A DNA stretch of 64,000 nt from Saturnia japonica. Lineage: Eukaryota > Arthropoda > Insecta > Lepidoptera > Saturniidae. The translations under genes and the position numbers were made by a program. Position 1 is the first letter of the stretch. Each line of letters starts with the position of its first letter. Of the stretch, positions 63,841 to 64,000 are shown in pieces. The stretch is taken from contig CM065313.1 of the NCBI GenBank assembly GCA_033032175.1, positions 16,221,327 to 16,285,326 of the forward strand, given 5' to 3'. Under the pieces are notes generated by a model. That model was not told the DNA's origin, ran no database searches, and worked only from the letters and a program-made list of their open reading frames with translations.

Positions 63841-64000
63841 CGTCTATGTTATATAGGAGCTTGAGACGAAGTCAATACACTACAATTGTAGATTAAGGTT
63901 TACTGAATATCAAATAATAACAAACATGTCCGCCGACATGGAGTTCTATAAGTGCAATGTGGCTAATATTTCCGAGGTGTATTTTTCAGACTAACTTGCT

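Larger units (their letters stand above)
61266..64000. other. Downstream intergenic/unassigned region
   Basis: Contains repeats at 61,795-61,905 and 63,325-63,840 (Jockey 3' end), 61,958-62,125 and 62,360-62,470. Stretches 62,480-63,320 and 63,850-64,000 show no supportable gene; a minus-strand frame at 62,876-63,148 lacks any family similarity. Confidence 0.55.

Noticed and set aside
1..64000. CRISPR arrays, operons, bacterial defence systems or prophage
   Set aside because: The window is intron-bearing animal DNA; the short repeats present are microsatellites and transposon ends, with no regular spacer structure.

Overview
This is eukaryotic, AT-rich nuclear DNA from an insect, almost certainly a moth or butterfly (Lepidoptera). 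The evidence is the large GT-AG-intron genes, the animal orthologues, and many dispersed repeat families of a kind familiar from lepidopteran genomes (RTE-like tails beginning 'ctagc..acccgcg', the 'CGACTTCAAAAAAGGAGG' family, hAT, Jockey and RTE copies). The species cannot be named from the sequence alone.

Three protein genes can be reconstructed exon by exon. (1) 1-18,699, minus strand: the catalytic subunit of translesion DNA polymerase zeta (REV3L). Seventeen exons are visible and stay in frame over 1,616 codons. The gene runs off the left edge before its C-terminal cysteine motifs. (2) 20,258-57,641 or 61,265, plus strand: a nine-pass LMBR1-family membrane protein (Drosophila lilipod). 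It has nine exons, or ten if the last intron is spliced to an in-phase downstream exon. (3) 40,557-47,936, minus strand: a three-exon TTC12-like TPR protein of 241 aa, nested in the fourth intron of lilipod. REV3L and lilipod are head to head, about 1.56 kb apart, and that gap is itself built mostly of repeats. No pathway link between the three genes is evident.

The rest of the window is introns and transposon debris. Best supported are a hAT element with perfect 8-bp target-site duplications (29,099-31,173), an 863-bp solo LTR with 5-bp duplications (16,664-17,526), a 436-bp solo LTR with 4-bp duplications (35,580-36,015), a 474-bp Harbinger-like MITE flanked by TTA (32,787-33,260), a 5'-truncated Jockey retroposon (about 3,870-5,395), a decayed RTE-type retroposon (24,480-26,725) and a third non-LTR fragment (23,870-24,420). 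At least five further dispersed families occur in several copies.

No bacterial-style system, CRISPR array, rRNA or convincing tRNA gene was seen. The most useful leads are the choice of C-terminus for lilipod, a candidate REV7-binding motif and a GC-AG intron in REV3L, a decayed duplicate of a REV3L exon inside the next intron, the very short TTC12-like protein, and a pair of near-identical 135-bp direct repeats in the divergent promoter region.
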